64,000 nt of DNA from Phycisphaerales bacterium. Lineage in GTDB: Bacteria > Planctomycetota > Phycisphaerae > Phycisphaerales > UBA1924. The stretch spans positions 310,001 to 374,000 of the forward strand of contig JAVJNT010000002.1 in the NCBI GenBank assembly GCA_040217175.1, read 5' to 3'. Position numbers and translations under genes: made by a program. This document shows positions 9,312 through 19,110 of this stretch, piece after piece. Below the pieces are notes generated by a model. The model worked only from the letters and a program-made list of their open reading frames with translations, was not told the DNA's origin and did not search any database. Position 1 is the first letter of the stretch. Each line of letters begins with the position of its first letter.

Positions 9312-12300
9312 TTACGCGATGGCGCTCTCGATGCCCAGCGGCACGCCCAGCGTACCGAAGGAGCCATCGAAGAAGCTGTCGGTGCGGCCCTGATAGGCCA
9401 CGATGCCCGTCGAGCTCTTGACGGTGAAGCCGTAGAAGATGCCCGCCGCCCCGTCGGCGGCCGCCGCGTCGAATCGCGACTGGCTGAGGAAGGTGCGGAG
9501 GTTGAACTCGCTGACCGTCGACGCGCCCGCCACACGGCGGAACGTCTCGGTGCTGCCGTCGGTAAAGCGGAAGGTGATTTCGAGCAGGCTGTCGTTCAGG
9601 CCGGGGTTATACACCCGCAGGTACTCGCGTACCTGGCCGCCCTGCAGCGGCGCGAAGCCCTCGCTGAAGCCCCACAGCGTGTGGGCCTCGTTGGCGGTCG
9701 AGGTCGACAACGCCTCGCCCAGCCCGCGTGTGCTGCTCGCGACGACGACCGCCTGGTCGCTCTCGTAGAACACGCCGTAGGGCGTGCCCGTCGGGAACAG
9801 CGCGATGTCTTCGACGCTCACGAGGCTCACGCGGCCCGGGGCAACTTCCACCGTCTGGCGGATCGCGCCGCCGTCCTGGAAGATGAACTGCAGCGTCACG
9901 GTCGCCTCGGACGACGAGGGGTTGAAGACGCTGATCGTCTCGCTCTCGCTCGACTGGCCGACCTGGCCCTCGGCGATCGCGCCCTGGGTCGCGCCCAGGT
10001 TTGCCGTACCGAGCTGGGCCGAGCCGGCGCCGCCGCCGAAGCTGCTCGCCGCCGCGACGATCGGCTCGCTGGCGATGATTGACACGCCGTACTCGCCCGG
10101 CGTGATCCGTCCGGCCAGCTGCCCGTTGGCCAGCTCGTTGTTGAAGTTCCAGCCGCCGCGGCGGTAGCCCTCCAGCGTGTACACCAGCTCGACGGCCTGC
10201 CCGCCCTCTCCGCTGAGCGGGAAGAGGAACAGGCTGACCTTGGTCGTGTTGCCGGTGGTGTTCAGGAACGTCACGAAGTCGCTCTGGCCCTCGCCGATCG
10301 ACACGCTCGCGAAGCTCCACGTCTCGCTGGTGACGCCGCTGAACGCCTCGCCCGTGGACGAACCGAAGTCGAAGTGGCTCATCGTCGCCGCGATGGGCAC
10401 CGACGAGCGAACCTCGAGCGCGTAGGGCGTGTCCTTGAAGACGCCGTCGGCCGAACCCGACACCGGGTTGAACACGTTGGTCTCGCTGCCCATGGCGTAC
10501 AGGTCGGGCGTCGTCACCGTCAACGCATCGGGGCTGCGGGTGTTGGCTTCCACCGTGCCGTCGAAGATGACCTGGTCGCGGATCGGGATGCTCGGGTCTT
10601 CGTACCGCACGATCACCACGACGCGGGCGTCGGTGTTGGTGAAGTTTGTCAGCGGCACGAACGTGCTCGAGCGATCGTTCGCGAAGCCCTCGGGGTAGTA
10701 CTGGCGGTACGCGAGATCGGCCAGGCCCTCGGTGTCGTCGGCCGGAGCTGTCGGGTCGTAGGTCAGCAGGCCGCGATCGAGCCGCTGCATGTCGGCCCGG
10801 GTGTTCGTCGCCGTCGCCTGCAGGCCGTTGGCGCCCGCGATGCCTTCCTGGCCCTGCTCGCTGAGGAACACGAAGTACCGCAGCGTTGCCGTCTGGCCAG
10901 GGTCGACCGCGCCGATGTCGTAGCTGAGCGCCATCGTCAGGTCGCTCGAGAGACCGTCCGGATCGGCGACCATGCGGTCGAGCACGCTCTGCGGGTTGCG
11001 AACGTCGGCCGAGAGCGAGGCAAAGAGCGCACTCGCACGCGTGTCGCTCGGGTCGGCGGCCAGGCCGATCGCCAGGCCGTTGCTGCCGGTCGCCACCGCC
11101 ACTGCCTGGCCGTCGATCACGTCGTTGATGGTGAACTGGCTTCCGGTCGTGCCCAGGTTCTGGTCGGGATTGAAGCCCTCGGTCCACAGCACGTCGCTGA
11201 TGCGGCGCTCGGTCGTGTTGGTCAGCGTCACGTCGATGGCGATGAAGTTGTCGCCCGAGCCGTAGCTGATGGCCCGGTTTACCAGGAAGCCGTTCGACAC
11301 GCCGCTGACCGCCACGCGGTTGACGGTGGCCGTCGACTGGCTCGTGACGTTGAACGGCACGTCCTGGCTGCTGCCCGCGCCGTCGTTGACGAACGCGCCC
11401 ATGTCGGTGCCCAGCCCGAAGAACGCGGGTCGGCCATCGAAGGCGCCCGCCAGGAACTCGGCCCCGCCGAACACGATGCCCTGCCCGTCCAGGCCCCAGG
11501 CGCCGCTGGGCGACAGGCCGACGGACAAGCGGTCGCCATCGAGGATCACGCCCGGATCGCTCACGCCCGAGTTGAGACGCACCACGAGGTCGTACGAGCC
11601 GACCGACGCGCCGTCCTCGCCCGAGCCGACCACCGTCGGGTCGTAGGCGCCCGGCGCTACCGCGCGGCTCGCGTCGCTAATGCCGATGAAGTAGGTGCCG
11701 CCGTCGACGAACACGAAGCCGTCGATCGCCGCGTCCCGCTCGCTCGCGGGGTTCGAGGATTGCAACTCGTTGCCCGCCGCGTCGAACAGGCGGATGGCCA
11801 GGTCGGCCACGCCGCCCGAGGTCGCGTCGACCGTGAACGTGCTGCCCGCCGCCGCCTCGAACTGGTAGAGGTCCACGTCGCGGACGCCGAACCCGCCGTC
11901 GCCCAGGAAGGCGTTGAAGCTCACCGTGCCCTGCGACGGCTCGATCAACCGGGCCGTGGTCAGCGTGTCGTTCAGCTCGAACGGCCCGAAGATGTCGTTC
12001 TCCAGCACGAAGTCGAGCGACCAGCCCAGCAGGCTGCCCACGTCGTTGCCCTTCGTGTCGCGGATCACGAGCTGCCACACGCCCTGGGCCGAGTTGTTGT
12101 CGTAGACGTCCAGCGACTCCTGCGGGCGCCAGGTGCCGGTGAAGGGCGCGTCGGCGGCCGTCACGCTCGTAATGCTCTCGGTCGCGTCGCTGTCGAACAC
12201 CGCCCCCAGGATGTCGTCCGCGTCGGCGCCGATGCCGCCGAACAGGCGGATCTCTTGTCCCTGCGGACCCACCAGGCTCACTGTCAGGTCGCTGATGAAG

Positions 12301-14747
12301 TCGTGGTTGATGTCCAGCGACACGTTGACGTCGCGCACCTGGCGCGAGTCGCTGATGAAGATCGAATCGATCAGCACGCTCTGGTCGGGAATCGTCACGC
12401 CCGGGGCCGCGAAGCTGTTGCCGATGTTCAGCTCCGAATCACCGATCAGCGCCACGTCGAGCCGTAGGTCGTAGTTTCCGAGCGACTGGGTCTGGCCGCT
12501 CGCGGGCACCAGCGGCAGGTACTGCTCGTTGCCGAAGCCGCTCACGCCCACGTAGTACACGCCCGCGCTGGGCACGAAGAAGTCGATGAACGGATCGTTG
12601 CCGAAGAACTGGTCGTTGATCGCCAGTTCCTGGCCCGCCGCGTCGAACAGCCGCAGCACGCCGTCCAGCGTGCTCGGCGTGGGCAGCTGCTGCGCAAACA
12701 CGCGAGCCGAGATCAGGCCGCCACGCGGCAGATCCAGGCGGTAGATGTCCACGTCCAGGCCGCCCTGCACGCCGTCGCCGATCGTCCGGCCGGCGAAGGT
12801 GACCGTGCCGTCGCCGCCGCCCGGGATAATGGCGGGCGTCGCCGTCGCGAGCCGGTCGTTGGGTTCGCCGATGCCAGGGGCGAGGATGAGCTCGAACTCG
12901 TAGACTTCGTCCTCGCCGCTCGACGAGTCGCCGTTGAGGAAGTTGCCCTCGTCGTCGCGGATGGCCGTGTTGTCGAGGGTCAGCCGGTAGTCGTCGATGG
13001 CGCTCAGCGAGCCGACCGGCGTAATGGTGAGCACCGTGCGCGACGCGTCGAGCGCGGCCGTCGACAGGTTCACCGCGATCTCGTTGCCGTCGAAGAAGCT
13101 GCCGTCGCCGTTGGCGCGGATGAGCGAGATGCGGCTCAGGATGTCGACCGGCAGCGCCTGCACGGGCTCGCTGAAGGACACCTGCACCTGGTTCACCGGC
13201 GAGCCGGCGATCTCGCCCGGGCTGACCTGCAGCACCAGCGGACCGTCGGTCGTGATGATCTGCAGTGCACGCGCCGCGTTGATCCGGCCGTCGGCCACCA
13301 CGCGGTCCTGCAGCGCCGCGATCGGATCCGACGAGTCGATGAGCGCGTCGGTGACCTGCTCGGGCGTCAGGTCGGGCCGCACGGTCTTCATCAGGCCGAC
13401 CACGCCCGCCACGATCGGGCCCGAGAAGCTCGTGCCGTCGATGAACGTGTACGCGCCGTTCACCGCCGTGGTCAGGATGGCCTCGCCCGGCGCCGCGACG
13501 TCCACGGTCGTCTCGCCGAAGTTCGAGAAGCCCGCCAGCTCGTCGCGGTTGTTCGTCGCCGCCACCGCCACGATCCCCGGCAGGTTGTACGCCGCCGGGA
13601 AGGCCGTGAACGCGTCGTCGTTGTCGTTGCTGTCGTTGCCCGCCGAGGCGACGAACGTTGCGCCCGCCGCGATGAAGTCCTCGATGGCCTGGCGCTCGAA
13701 GTCGAACTCCTCGAACTCCTCGAAGAAGCTCGGGGCGAATGCGCCGTAGCTGTTGTTGCTCGCCACGATGTTCGTGCCGGCATTGATCAGGCCCGTCAGG
13801 TAGTCGTGCGCCGCGATGATCGCACCACCGACCAGGGCGCCCTGCTCGTTGGCGATCTTGATCGGCAGGATCGACACGTCCCAGTTCACGCCCGCGATGC
13901 CGATGCCGTTGTTGCCGACGGCGCCGATCGTGCCCGCCACCGCCGTGCCGTGGCCGCCACCGATCGCCGTATCGTCCGGGTCGTTGTCGCCGCCGAACTG
14001 GCCCGTGCCGCCCGGGCCGAACGTCGCGGTGCCGAAGTCCCACCCGCGCACGTCGTCGATGAAGCCGTTGCCGTCGTCGTCGATGCCGTTGCCCGGCACC
14101 TCGCCCGCGTTGGCCCAGATGTTGTCGGCCAGGTCCTCGTGGTACCACTCCACGCCGGTGTCCACCACGGCGATGACCACGCCGCTCGAGCCGGTTGTAA
14201 TCTCCCACGCCTCTTCGAGCTTGATGTCGGCGCCTGGCGTGCCGGCGGGCTGGCCCGGGATGGGCTGGCCCACGTTGTCGATCCACCACGCCTCGCCGTT
14301 CAGCGGGTCGTTGGCCACGCGCTGCGGCGCATACGCGACGTTGGGCTCGATGTTGATCAGGTTGCCGATGCGATCGCGGATCACCTCGATCGCGCCCTCG
14401 TGCAGCGGGTCGGGCGTCAGGAACTCGACGTACCGGCTGCCTCGGTGCATGTAGCCATCGATCGCGATGCCCAGCTCGTGCACGAGCTTGCTGAACTCGG
14501 CCGTCAGCGTTTCCTTGTTCACCGAGCGATCGAAGGTCGCGATCCACGAGTCTTCGATCGCCGCGACCTCACCGTCGCCCCAGGGCCGCATCTCAACGCC
14601 AGCCGGCAGCTCAACAGCCGACGAAAGCAGCACGCGCGGTTCCAGGGCCTCGACGCGTGTCGGGGCGTCCACGCGTCCCGGCGCAGCGGCCCCGGCCAGG
14701 CGGAACAGGTCGGTCAGGCGACGGCGGACGGATGTGCTCGTAGACAT
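9312..14747 (-). CDS. Large secreted S8 subtilisin-like protease with LEPR-x-LL motif, PPC and P-domain
   Basis: 1811 residues from the ATG at 14747, preceded by GGAG; the open frame beyond it is non-coding in character. Residues 35-41 read LEPRVLL, the LEPR-x-LL motif found near the N-terminus of very large planctomycete surface proteins; no classical signal peptide is visible. The S8 domain (about 150-480) has the complete triad: Asp196 (VVDTG), His266 (GGHGTAVAG) and Ser440 (DGTSFSGP), with oxyanion Asn in VASNNSYG. A Big/CBM-like segment and a pre-peptidase C-terminal domain (about 640-760) follow. Next is a proprotein-convertase P-domain (about 790-915, ending LLGWSLDFVL), and about 850 residues of beta-rich repeats without an obvious family. 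It likely acts at or outside the outer membrane on unknown proteins. Confidence 0.88.
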   Translation of the reverse strand: MSTSTSVRRRLTDLFRLAGAAAPGRVDAPTRVEALEPRVLLSSAVELPAGVEMRPWGDGEVAAIEDSWIATFDRSVNKETLTAEFSKLVHELGIAIDGYMHRGSRYVEFLTPDPLHEGAIEVIRDRIGNLINIEPNVAYAPQRVANDPLNGEAWWIDNVGQPIPGQPAGTPGADIKLEEAWEITTGSSGVVIAVVDTGVEWYHEDLADNIWANAGEVPGNGIDDDGNGFIDDVRGWDFGTATFGPGGTGQFGGDNDPDDTAIGGGHGTAVAGTIGAVGNNGIGIAGVNWDVSILPIKIANEQGALVGGAIIAAHDYLTGLINAGTNIVASNNSYGAFAPSFFEEFEEFDFERQAIEDFIAAGATFVASAGNDSNDNDDAFTAFPAAYNLPGIVAVAATNNRDELAGFSNFGETTVDVAAPGEAILTTAVNGAYTFIDGTSFSGPIVAGVVGLMKTVRPDLTPEQVTDALIDSSDPIAALQDRVVADGRINAARALQIITTDGPLVLQVSPGEIAGSPVNQVQVSFSEPVQALPVDILSRISLIRANGDGSFFDGNEIAVNLSTAALDASRTVLTITPVGSLSAIDDYRLTLDNTAIRDDEGNFLNGDSSSGEDEVYEFELILAPGIGEPNDRLATATPAIIPGGGDGTVTFAGRTIGDGVQGGLDVDIYRLDLPRGGLISARVFAQQLPTPSTLDGVLRLFDAAGQELAINDQFFGNDPFIDFFVPSAGVYYVGVSGFGNEQYLPLVPASGQTQSLGNYDLRLDVALIGDSELNIGNSFAAPGVTIPDQSVLIDSIFISDSRQVRDVNVSLDINHDFISDLTVSLVGPQGQEIRLFGGIGADADDILGAVFDSDATESITSVTAADAPFTGTWRPQESLDVYDNNSAQGVWQLVIRDTKGNDVGSLLGWSLDFVLENDIFGPFELNDTLTTARLIEPSQGTVSFNAFLGDGGFGVRDVDLYQFEAAAGSTFTVDATSGGVADLAIRLFDAAGNELQSSNPASERDAAIDGFVFVDGGTYFIGISDASRAVAPGAYDPTVVGSGEDGASVGSYDLVVRLNSGVSDPGVILDGDRLSVGLSPSGAWGLDGQGIVFGGAEFLAGAFDGRPAFFGLGTDMGAFVNDGAGSSQDVPFNVTSQSTATVNRVAVSGVSNGFLVNRAISYGSGDNFIAIDVTLTNTTERRISDVLWTEGFNPDQNLGTTGSQFTINDVIDGQAVAVATGSNGLAIGLAADPSDTRASALFASLSADVRNPQSVLDRMVADPDGLSSDLTMALSYDIGAVDPGQTATLRYFVFLSEQGQEGIAGANGLQATATNTRADMQRLDRGLLTYDPTAPADDTEGLADLAYRQYYPEGFANDRSSTFVPLTNFTNTDARVVVIVRYEDPSIPIRDQVIFDGTVEANTRSPDALTVTTPDLYAMGSETNVFNPVSGSADGVFKDTPYALEVRSSVPIAATMSHFDFGSSTGEAFSGVTSETWSFASVSIGEGQSDFVTFLNTTGNTTKVSLFLFPLSGEGGQAVELVYTLEGYRRGGWNFNNELANGQLAGRITPGEYGVSIIASEPIVAAASSFGGGAGSAQLGTANLGATQGAIAEGQVGQSSESETISVFNPSSSEATVTLQFIFQDGGAIRQTVEVAPGRVSLVSVEDIALFPTGTPYGVFYESDQAVVVASSTRGLGEALSTSTANEAHTLWGFSEGFAPLQGGQVREYLRVYNPGLNDSLLEITFRFTDGSTETFRRVAGASTVSEFNLRTFLSQSRFDAAAADGAAGIFYGFTVKSSTGIVAYQGRTDSFFDGSFGTLGVPLGIESAIA

Positions 14748-15065
14748 CGGAATCTCCAACGGCGACGCTCGGGGGCGTGACGGATTCGCGGGATGGACGC
14801 TTCGGTGCGGGCCCGTCCCGCCGGGGTCGGCCGGGACATGCGGGTGGGTCGGTGGGCAGGGATCGGCGGCGCCGACCCACGGTGTGCGGCCCGCCGGACG
14901 CTCGTCCAGCAGCCGCACGGAGCGCTCCGCCGGACGGGGCTGCCCGGCCGAAGACCGCGCCGGCATCGTCGCCAAGCGCCACTCCCACACAGGCATACGA
15001 CCTTCCGGGTCGCGCTGTTGCTCAATCCGCCGCTAGTGTAGCCGCCAACGCCAACCCGGTTGCCA
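14748..15065. other. Gene-free interval between the subtilisin start and waaA end
   Basis: This 318-base stretch must hold the promoter and leader of the subtilisin gene, read leftward; a GGAG lies just before its ATG. Frames running through it in both directions have arginine/proline-rich translations typical of antisense GC-rich DNA, and I see no conserved protein. Several GC-rich inverted repeats occur, but none with a T-run. No tRNA or riboswitch pattern was recognised. Confidence 0.5.
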
Positions 15066-16322
15066 TCAATCCCCGGGCCGCACGCCGGCCAGCCCGAGCA
15101 GCATCTCCGCCTGCCGACCGCTCGCGCCCCGCTGCGCTTCGACGCACCGCCGCGCCGCGACCGACAGTGCCGCCCGCGTCGGCGCATCACCGAACAAACC
15201 CTCAATCGCCCCGGCGAGCGCCGCCGACTGGACCACCCGCAACGCGCCGGCCTCCGCGAGGGTTCTCACCACCGTCGCGAAGTTCGCGTGCGCCGGGCCG
15301 GTCACCACCGGCTTGCCCAGCGCCGCCGGCTCCATCGGATCGCTTCCCTGCACGGGCCCCTCGACGGGCCCGAAGCTCCGCCCCACCACCACGACGTCGG
15401 CCAGTTCGTACGCCGCCCCGAGTTCGCCCAGCGTGTCAAGCAGGAATCGGTCTCCCGGCCCGGCTACCCCGGCCGACCGCCGAACACACCCCGGCATCGC
15501 GAGGGCAGCCTCCTCGAACCGCTCGGGCTTGCGCGGCGCGCACACCAGTTGCACGCCGGCCGGGCACGCCACATGGAGCAACGCCTCCTCGCCCGGGCCC
15601 GTGCTGCCCGCGACCAGCACCGGCCGGTCGCGGTCGATGCCCATCGACCCCGCCAGCGCCTCCGCTCGGTCCGACACGCCCTGTGCAGGAGGATCCGGGG
15701 CGGAGTCCCACTTCAGGCTCCCCGCGACCTGCACCCGGTCCTCGGGCACCCCCATTGCCACGAACCGCCGTGCATACGCCGCATCCTGCGCCCCGACCGC
15801 CGCCAGAGACCCGAACGCCCCGCGCAGTACCGGCCGCAGCTTGCGATACCCCGCGAACGACCGTTCGCTGATCCGGCCGTTGATCACCGCCACCGGCACG
15901 CCCCGCTTCCGGCACGCCGCCACGAAGTTGGGCCACAGCTCGAGCTCGGCCAGCCCCACCACGTCCGGCCGCACCGCATCGAGGAACCGCCGCACCGAGA
16001 AGGTCGCGTCCAGCGGGTACCGCCGCACGTCGCAGGTCCCGCCGTAGAGCTCCTCCGCCCGCGCCAGCCCCGTGTCCGTCGTCGCCGTCACGATCACCCG
16101 CGCATGGGGCGTCAGCAGCGGCACGAGCGCCCGGACCGCGTTGGTCTCGCCCACCGACACCGTGTGCAGCATCACCCGAGGTCGCCCGTCCTCGGCCTTT
16201 GCTGGCAGCGGTTCGACCCTGCCGAACCGCTCTCGCCAGCCGCCCCGGGCCTTTCGGGCCCACCACGGCGCCGTGGCTGCCGCCACGCCAAGGTACACCG
16301 CGTTGGTCACCGCCCCGATCAC
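15066..16322 (-). CDS. waaA: 3-deoxy-D-manno-octulosonic acid (Kdo) transferase
   Basis: 418 residues. WaaA transfers Kdo from CMP-Kdo to lipid IVA at the inner face of the cytoplasmic membrane, the step that starts the LPS inner core. The N-terminal acceptor domain contains HTVSVGET, with Glu59 as catalytic base. It also shows the family blocks TDTGLARAEELYGG, VGLAELELWPNFV, VINGRISERSF and KWDSAPDPP. The C-terminal donor domain has VVVGRSFGPVEG and DPMEPAALGKPVVTGPAHANF. The frame is open far upstream into a divergent gene, so the GTG at 16322 was chosen because homology starts there; no ATG is available. With lpxA nearby it shows that the organism makes lipid A. Confidence 0.92.
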   Translation of the reverse strand: MIGAVTNAVYLGVAAATAPWWARKARGGWRERFGRVEPLPAKAEDGRPRVMLHTVSVGETNAVRALVPLLTPHARVIVTATTDTGLARAEELYGGTCDVRRYPLDATFSVRRFLDAVRPDVVGLAELELWPNFVAACRKRGVPVAVINGRISERSFAGYRKLRPVLRGAFGSLAAVGAQDAAYARRFVAMGVPEDRVQVAGSLKWDSAPDPPAQGVSDRAEALAGSMGIDRDRPVLVAGSTGPGEEALLHVACPAGVQLVCAPRKPERFEEAALAMPGCVRRSAGVAGPGDRFLLDTLGELGAAYELADVVVVGRSFGPVEGPVQGSDPMEPAALGKPVVTGPAHANFATVVRTLAEAGALRVVQSAALAGAIEGLFGDAPTRAALSVAARRCVEAQRGASGRQAEMLLGLAGVRPGD

Positions 16323-16506
16323 GACCCAGCGTAGCCGACATCCGTTGGGCCACTCCTGCGTGCGGCGGCCCCGCCCTGCGCACACAGAGGCATGCCGGCC
16401 CGCCGAGGGAGACGGGCCGGCCCGGCCGATAGGGGTACCCTGCAACGGTCCACGCGTCCCCGTCTCGTTGGGGTACGGGATCATTTTCGCTGCTAAGGAG
16501 TTCGAG

Positions 16507-17352
16507 ATGCAACGCACCTTCCGCACCACGCTGCTCGCCGCGGCCACGATCGCCGGGCTGCTGGCGATCAGCGCCACGTCTGGCTGCACCGCCAGCGCCC
16601 GCCTGCTCGGCAAGGCGACCGCGAACAAGTACGCCAACCCCCAGTCGGGCACGGTGTGGGTCGTCCCCCCGCCGCAACTCGAACCCCCCGCACCCGAAGA
16701 CAAGACCGTCTACGTCTCGTACCAGAACATCTCCGACGCCGACGTCGACCTGACCCAGCTCCTGCGAGACGCCGCCTCGGCCCAGGGCTGGCAGCTCGTG
16801 GCCAACCCCCAGGAGGCCACGTACCGCCTCCGCGCCCGGACGCGGTTCTTCGGCGAGGTCGAGCCCGAGTCGGGCGGGGCCAGCGCCGCCCGCGCCATGG
16901 GCTGGATCAGCGGTGCCGCCGTCGGCGTGGGCACCTATGCGCTCGTCGAGAGCGCGACCGATAGCTGGGCCGCCGGCGCGGCGTCCGGCGCCGCCGCAGG
17001 CGGGCTGGTCGGACTCGGCATCTCGAACGCTTCGAAGGTCCGCGAGTGGGCGCTCATCACCGACTTCGTGCTCGAGGAGTACAGCCCCAACCCCATCGAG
17101 TTCGAGCTTCTTGCTGATAGCGACAGCTCCGGCACGACCACTGCAGGCGTCGGTTCGGGACGGGCCGCCGACGGCGGCGCCACCAGCCAGCGAACCGGCT
17201 CGACCGCGACCATGACGCGCACCAGCAACTACTTCCCCCACGGCGTGCGTCTTAGCGCCTGGGCCAACCAGATGAACATGCGCGAGAACGAGGCCATGCC
17301 GCTCATCCGCAACCGGGTGGAGAACGTCGTCAAGCAGATGCTGCCTCAATAA
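16507..17352 (+). CDS. TraT-like complement-resistance family lipoprotein
   Basis: 281 residues from an ATG 6 bases after AAGGAG (16495-16500). The N-terminus is a basic start, a hydrophobic stretch and a lipobox-like cysteine (SATSGC), so it should be lipid-anchored. Residues about 65-120 match TraT (KTVYVSYQNISDADVDL, GWQLVANPQEATYRLRA). Next comes the glycine-rich membrane-spanning pattern of the family (GAAVGVGTYALVES, then GAASGAAAGGLVGLGI). TraT of F plasmids is an outer-membrane lipoprotein giving surface exclusion and serum resistance. A chromosomal copy here cannot be assigned that role; there are no transfer genes nearby. A Ser/Gly/Thr-rich insert (about 205-240) precedes the conserved end. 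Confidence 0.85.
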   Translation: MQRTFRTTLLAAATIAGLLAISATSGCTASARLLGKATANKYANPQSGTVWVVPPPQLEPPAPEDKTVYVSYQNISDADVDLTQLLRDAASAQGWQLVANPQEATYRLRARTRFFGEVEPESGGASAARAMGWISGAAVGVGTYALVESATDSWAAGAASGAAAGGLVGLGISNASKVREWALITDFVLEEYSPNPIEFELLADSDSSGTTTAGVGSGRAADGGATSQRTGSTATMTRTSNYFPHGVRLSAWANQMNMRENEAMPLIRNRVENVVKQMLPQ

Positions 17353-17399
17353 ACGGGGTCAGCCACCCAACGGCGGATAAGAAAATTCTCACCTTGGAC

Positions 17400-17434
17400 G
17401 AGCCCGGTGTGCACGAGCGGCCGGGCTCTTGCCT
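17400..17434 (+). terminator. Probable terminator after the TraT-like gene
   Basis: GAGCCCGG (17400-17407) pairs with CCGGGCTC (17421-17428) across a 13-base loop, followed by TTGCCTTG. It lies 47 bases after the TraT stop and before the next start at 17463. The tail is only partly T-rich. Confidence 0.55.
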
Positions 17435-17462
17435 TGCGCCGGCGCCCCTCTAGGCTGCTGTC

Positions 17463-18275
17463 ATGACCGACACACGCAAGTCCACGATCGGCGTGCTCCA
17501 TCCTGGCGCGATGGGCGCCGCCGTTGCCCGCGCGCTCGCATCCAACGGCCATGAGGTCGGCTGGTGCCGCGAGGGGCGCAGCGACGAGACCGCACACCGT
17601 GCCTCGGGCCTGCGCGAGTTCTCGACGCTGCTCGACCTGTGCACGTGGGCCACCACCATCTTCAGCGTCGTTCCGCCACACGCCGCCATCGAAACGGCGC
17701 GAGACGCCGCGGGCGTTGGCTTCCGCGGCACCTATGTCGACGCCAACGCCATCAGCCCCGCGACCGCCGCGACCGTGCGAGCCGCCGTGGAGCAGTCGGG
17801 CGCAACCTACGTCGATGGCGGCATCATCGGCCCACCCCCCACCGAACCCGCGGGCAGCCGGCTGTACCTTGCGGGCGAGCGTGCCCGCGACGTCGCCGCA
17901 CTCTTCGAGGGCTCGACCTTCGAAGCGCCCGTTCTCGAGGGCATGGGCGAGTTCGCCGCGAGTGCGCTGAAGATGGTCTACGCCGCGTGGACCAAGGGGA
18001 GCGCCGCCATGCTGCTGGCAACGGCCAGCACCGCCGAGAGCCTCGGCGTGCTCGACGCCCTGACGTCCGAATGGGAGCACTCGGTCCCCGACCTCGCCGC
18101 GCGGTACGAGCGTACCAGCGGCGCCGTCGTGCCCAAGGCCTGGCGCTACGTCGGCGAGATGCTCGAGATCGCCTCGACGTTCGAGTCCGCCGGACAGCCC
18201 GGCGGCTTCCACCAGAGCGCCGCAAAGGTGTACCAGCGCGTGGCCGGCAGCCATCCACGCACCGCAGACGCATAG
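17463..18275 (+). CDS. NAD(P)-dependent 6-phosphogluconate/3-hydroxyisobutyrate dehydrogenase-like protein (DUF1932)
   Basis: 270 residues. The N-terminal half is a Rossmann domain opening with IGVLHPGAMGAAVARALASN, a GxxGxxG-type dinucleotide site. YVDANAISPATA and YVDGGIIGPPP follow the beta-hydroxyacid dehydrogenase pattern. The C-terminal half (about 165-255: FAASALKMVYAAWTKGSAAM, then AMLLATASTAESLGV) matches DUF1932, the helical domain of an uncharacterised subgroup. The conserved lysine, in SALKMVYAAWTKG, is in place for catalysis. It is a cytoplasmic oxidoreductase with an unknown hydroxyacid substrate. It is transcribed alone, with plsC converging on it 34 bases away. Confidence 0.85.
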   Translation: MTDTRKSTIGVLHPGAMGAAVARALASNGHEVGWCREGRSDETAHRASGLREFSTLLDLCTWATTIFSVVPPHAAIETARDAAGVGFRGTYVDANAISPATAATVRAAVEQSGATYVDGGIIGPPPTEPAGSRLYLAGERARDVAALFEGSTFEAPVLEGMGEFAASALKMVYAAWTKGSAAMLLATASTAESLGVLDALTSEWEHSVPDLAARYERTSGAVVPKAWRYVGEMLEIASTFESAGQPGGFHQSAAKVYQRVAGSHPRTADA

Positions 18276-18309
18276 GTCGGGCCGCGCGGATTCAAGGAAC
18301 TGCAGCCAT

Positions 18310-19029
18310 TCAGATTCCGACGCCCCAGCCGGTCCACGCTTCGAAGCGGGACTGCAGGTCGGCTGCGACCTCCGCGGGGCTCGTCTCTCGCCCGTAGTCG
18401 ATCGGCTCCATGATTCGGATGGTCGGCCGGCTTGTCCGGACCAACGCGCCCCAGGCCGTCGGAGCCATCGCTGCGCCCTCGATCACGATCGGCAGGACGC
18501 GGGCGCCGCTCCGCCGGATCAAGAGCCCAACGCCCGGCTGGAAGGGCCGCAGCGTCTGGGGCTGCCGCTCGATGCCACCCTCGGGGAACAGGCCCAGCAC
18601 GCCGCCGTCCGAGAGGTGACGCAGCGCCTCGCGGACGCCGGTCGGATCGCTGCTGGCGCGGTCGACGAAGATGATGCGACCGAACCGCCACAGCCACTCG
18701 CCGGTCGGGTGGCGCATGTCGGCGGCCATCATCCACCGCGGCTCGAACGGCAGCACCGACTGAATCAAGAGCGGGTCGACCCCAGACGCGTGGTTGGCCA
18801 CCACGATCAGCGGCCCGACGTCGCCTTCACCGCCGACGAGGCCCTCGACGCGCTCGCGGCCTTCCACATTCGGGGGGTGCCGAAGCCGGACGTACAGCCG
18901 GATGACCTGGTACGCCGCGTTCCCGATGACCTCGTCGCCCCGGGGCCCCTCCAGCACCCGCCCGGCCACCACCACGGCAAGCAGCCAAAGCACCACCGCC
19001 GGGATGAACCAGAAGAGCCAATCGGGCAT
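18310..19029 (-). CDS. plsC: 1-acyl-sn-glycerol-3-phosphate acyltransferase
   Basis: 239 residues. The enzyme adds the second acyl chain to lysophosphatidic acid in phospholipid synthesis. One N-terminal membrane helix (about 4-22, WLFWFIPAVVLWLLAVVVAG) is followed by the acyltransferase core. Visible motifs are NHASGVDP (the HX4D catalytic box), IIFVDRASSD (block II), LGLFPEGGIERQ (block III FPEG) and a downstream VLPIVIEGA strand (block IV). Together these match the PlsC/LPLAT family. The gene diverges from rarA with 81 bases between the two starts. Other glycerolipid acyltransferases share these blocks, so acceptor choice is inferred. Confidence 0.88.
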   Translation of the reverse strand: MPDWLFWFIPAVVLWLLAVVVAGRVLEGPRGDEVIGNAAYQVIRLYVRLRHPPNVEGRERVEGLVGGEGDVGPLIVVANHASGVDPLLIQSVLPFEPRWMMAADMRHPTGEWLWRFGRIIFVDRASSDPTGVREALRHLSDGGVLGLFPEGGIERQPQTLRPFQPGVGLLIRRSGARVLPIVIEGAAMAPTAWGALVRTSRPTIRIMEPIDYGRETSPAEVAADLQSRFEAWTGWGVGI

Positions 19030-19110
19030 GAGGGCAACAGGTTAGCACCCGTTAGGTTCGGTTGCGAGCCAGTCATGTGGGAGGTCAGATCGAACGCAGT
19101 ACCATGGCCC

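Noticed and set aside
10374-12467. Long open frame on the + strand opposite the subtilisin gene
   Set aside because: Its translation is Arg/Val/His/Ala-rich with no conserved block, typical of the antisense of a high-GC gene; the subtilisin on the other strand has clear catalytic motifs.
12439-14547. Second long minus-strand frame within the subtilisin gene
   Set aside because: Arg/Gly/His-rich translation in a shifted frame of the same strand; the Asp/His/Ser triad is only in the true frame.
16323-16703. N-terminal extension of waaA through an open frame
   Set aside because: It overlaps the divergent TraT gene and its ribosome-binding site, and the translation has no WaaA homology.
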